From JAVJRN01 sp040218415 (GTDB taxonomy: Bacteria > Bacteroidota > Bacteroidia > Cytophagales > Cyclobacteriaceae), in the NCBI GenBank assembly GCA_040218415.1, contig JAVJRN010000075.1, forward strand, positions 124,001-188,000: DNA of 64,000 nucleotides. Reading direction: 5' to 3'. Numbering within the stretch: the first letter of the stretch is position 1; each line of letters opens with the position of its first letter. Below are positions 63,556-64,000 of the stretch, piece after piece. The notes under the pieces are model-generated. The model did no database searches. It was given only the letters and a program-made list of their open reading frames with translations, and had not been told where the DNA came from. Made by a program: the position numbers and the translations under genes.

Positions 63556-64000
63556 ATGAAAAAAATTCGACTTTTATTAACGTGTTTAACAATAGCACTG
63601 GGGATTGGACTGGGGCATGCGCAAACGCTGTATTGGACGGTTGATGCCACTGGAGAAACCGGCACAATCCCATTTATCGACGATGCTGATGGAGCAAACA
63701 CATCCACAAATTATACTGATTGGGTAAACTATGCCGGAAATGCTGCAAATCAGCAAATAGCTTATGCTAACAATGAGCGTCACAGGCTTGCAGGGTATCC
63801 GAATAGTGTGGGTGGCCAAGTATTTCGGTTATCTCCCTGGAATGGAACGGAGAACAAAACCAATAACATAGAGTATGCCCGAAGAATAGGTAATACAACT
63901 GGAGCTCAAACGCTCTACTTGGCTATGGTGGCAAGCGTAGTAACACTTACACCTCAAACATCTTCTTTTCCATTAGGATTTGCTGCTTATGGCGGTGGGG
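63556..64000 (+). CDS. Secreted beta-rich protein, 3' end outside window
   Basis: The ATG at 63556 starts an open frame of 148 codons that runs off the window. A signal peptide (MKKIRLLLTCLTIALGIGLGHAQ) is followed by a domain starting TLYWTVDATGETGTIPFIDD and then NNIEYARRIGNTTGAQTLYLAMVASV, rich in Thr, Asn and aromatic residues, as in surface or T9SS-exported proteins of the phylum. I do not recognise the family from this part. It may be a further enzyme or binding protein of the PUL, probably on its own transcript after the gap. Confidence 0.75.
   Translation, partial: MKKIRLLLTCLTIALGIGLGHAQTLYWTVDATGETGTIPFIDDADGANTSTNYTDWVNYAGNAANQQIAYANNERHRLAGYPNSVGGQVFRLSPWNGTENKTNNIEYARRIGNTTGAQTLYLAMVASVVTLTPQTSSFPLGFAAYGGG

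Noticed and set aside
1..64000. CRISPR array, tRNA, rRNA, prophage or intact transposase
   Set aside because: None seen by eye: no regularly spaced repeats, no tRNA-like cloverleaf noted, no transposase or integrase protein among the translated frames.

Overview
The window looks like a chromosomal segment of a marine, gliding-type member of Bacteroidota, most likely a Cytophagales-like lineage. The evidence is a low G+C, AT-rich sequence with weak Shine-Dalgarno signals, a SusC/SusD pair with a hybrid two-component (HTCS) sensor, lipoprotein-rich surface proteins, type IX secretion (T9SS) C-terminal domains, a PadR/'permease prefix' transporter pair and a SiaC (DUF1987) protein. The genus cannot be fixed from the sequence alone. 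No tRNA, rRNA, CRISPR array, intact insertion sequence or phage gene was seen.

Layout. (1) 1-2574: end of a universal stress protein (USP) gene and an AI-2E/PerM-type membrane protein. (2) 2928-9128: a compact iron-uptake-type operon (DUF4856 lipoprotein, imelysin-like lipoprotein, HTTM membrane protein, TonB-dependent receptor) preceded by a 7-1-7 palindrome of Fur-family type. (3) 9180-15944: stress block with two tandem-domain USPs, a small helical protein, an orphan NtrC-type sigma-54 activator, small envelope proteins and an outer-membrane beta-barrel. (4) 16191-19171: a divergent signalling block made of an H-NOX nitric-oxide sensor, a SpoIIE/PP2C phosphatase, a small protein, a STAS-like protein and SiaC. 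(5) 19387-23013: PadR regulator plus large FtsX/MacB-type permease behind a 54-bp inverted-repeat operator, bracketed by two diverged copies of the siaC 3' end. (6) 23044-31511: pta-ackA, a sodium/solute symporter, YceI, a LuxR-type regulator and a small lipoprotein. (7) 31758-36773: xylose catabolism (NUDIX-type regulator, xylB, xylA, sugar/H+ symporter). (8) 37139-64000: a polysaccharide utilization locus (PUL) with two GH128-like secreted hydrolases, a sulfatase-GH16 fusion, two further sulfatases, an HTCS regulator, a surface-glycan-binding-type lipoprotein, SusC, SusD, a GH2 beta-galactosidase-like enzyme and a truncated secreted protein at the edge.

How the parts work together. The PUL encodes a complete surface-to-periplasm route for a sulfated polysaccharide: T9SS-secreted endo-enzymes cut it, the lipoprotein/SusD/SusC complex binds and imports oligosaccharides, sulfatases remove sulfate, the GH2 enzyme trims in the periplasm, and the HTCS protein senses the products. 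The glycan could be a sulfated galactan or another sulfated beta-glycan; the sequence does not decide. The xylose operon next door would use xylose if it is released from the same or another glycan.

The most novel-looking part is the H-NOX/PP2C/SiaC block. The H-NOX protein keeps the heme-ligand histidine and the YxSxR motif, the phosphatase keeps its metal-binding aspartates, and SiaC keeps the phosphorylatable threonine at position 68. Together they suggest a nitric-oxide-controlled, phosphatase-driven partner switch not routed through a histidine kinase or cyclase. Other points worth checking are the imelysin with a Phe in place of the motif His, a pta 3'-end remnant upstream of the PUL, the sulfatase-GH16 fusion, and a 22-bp element shared by the SiaC and YceI promoters.
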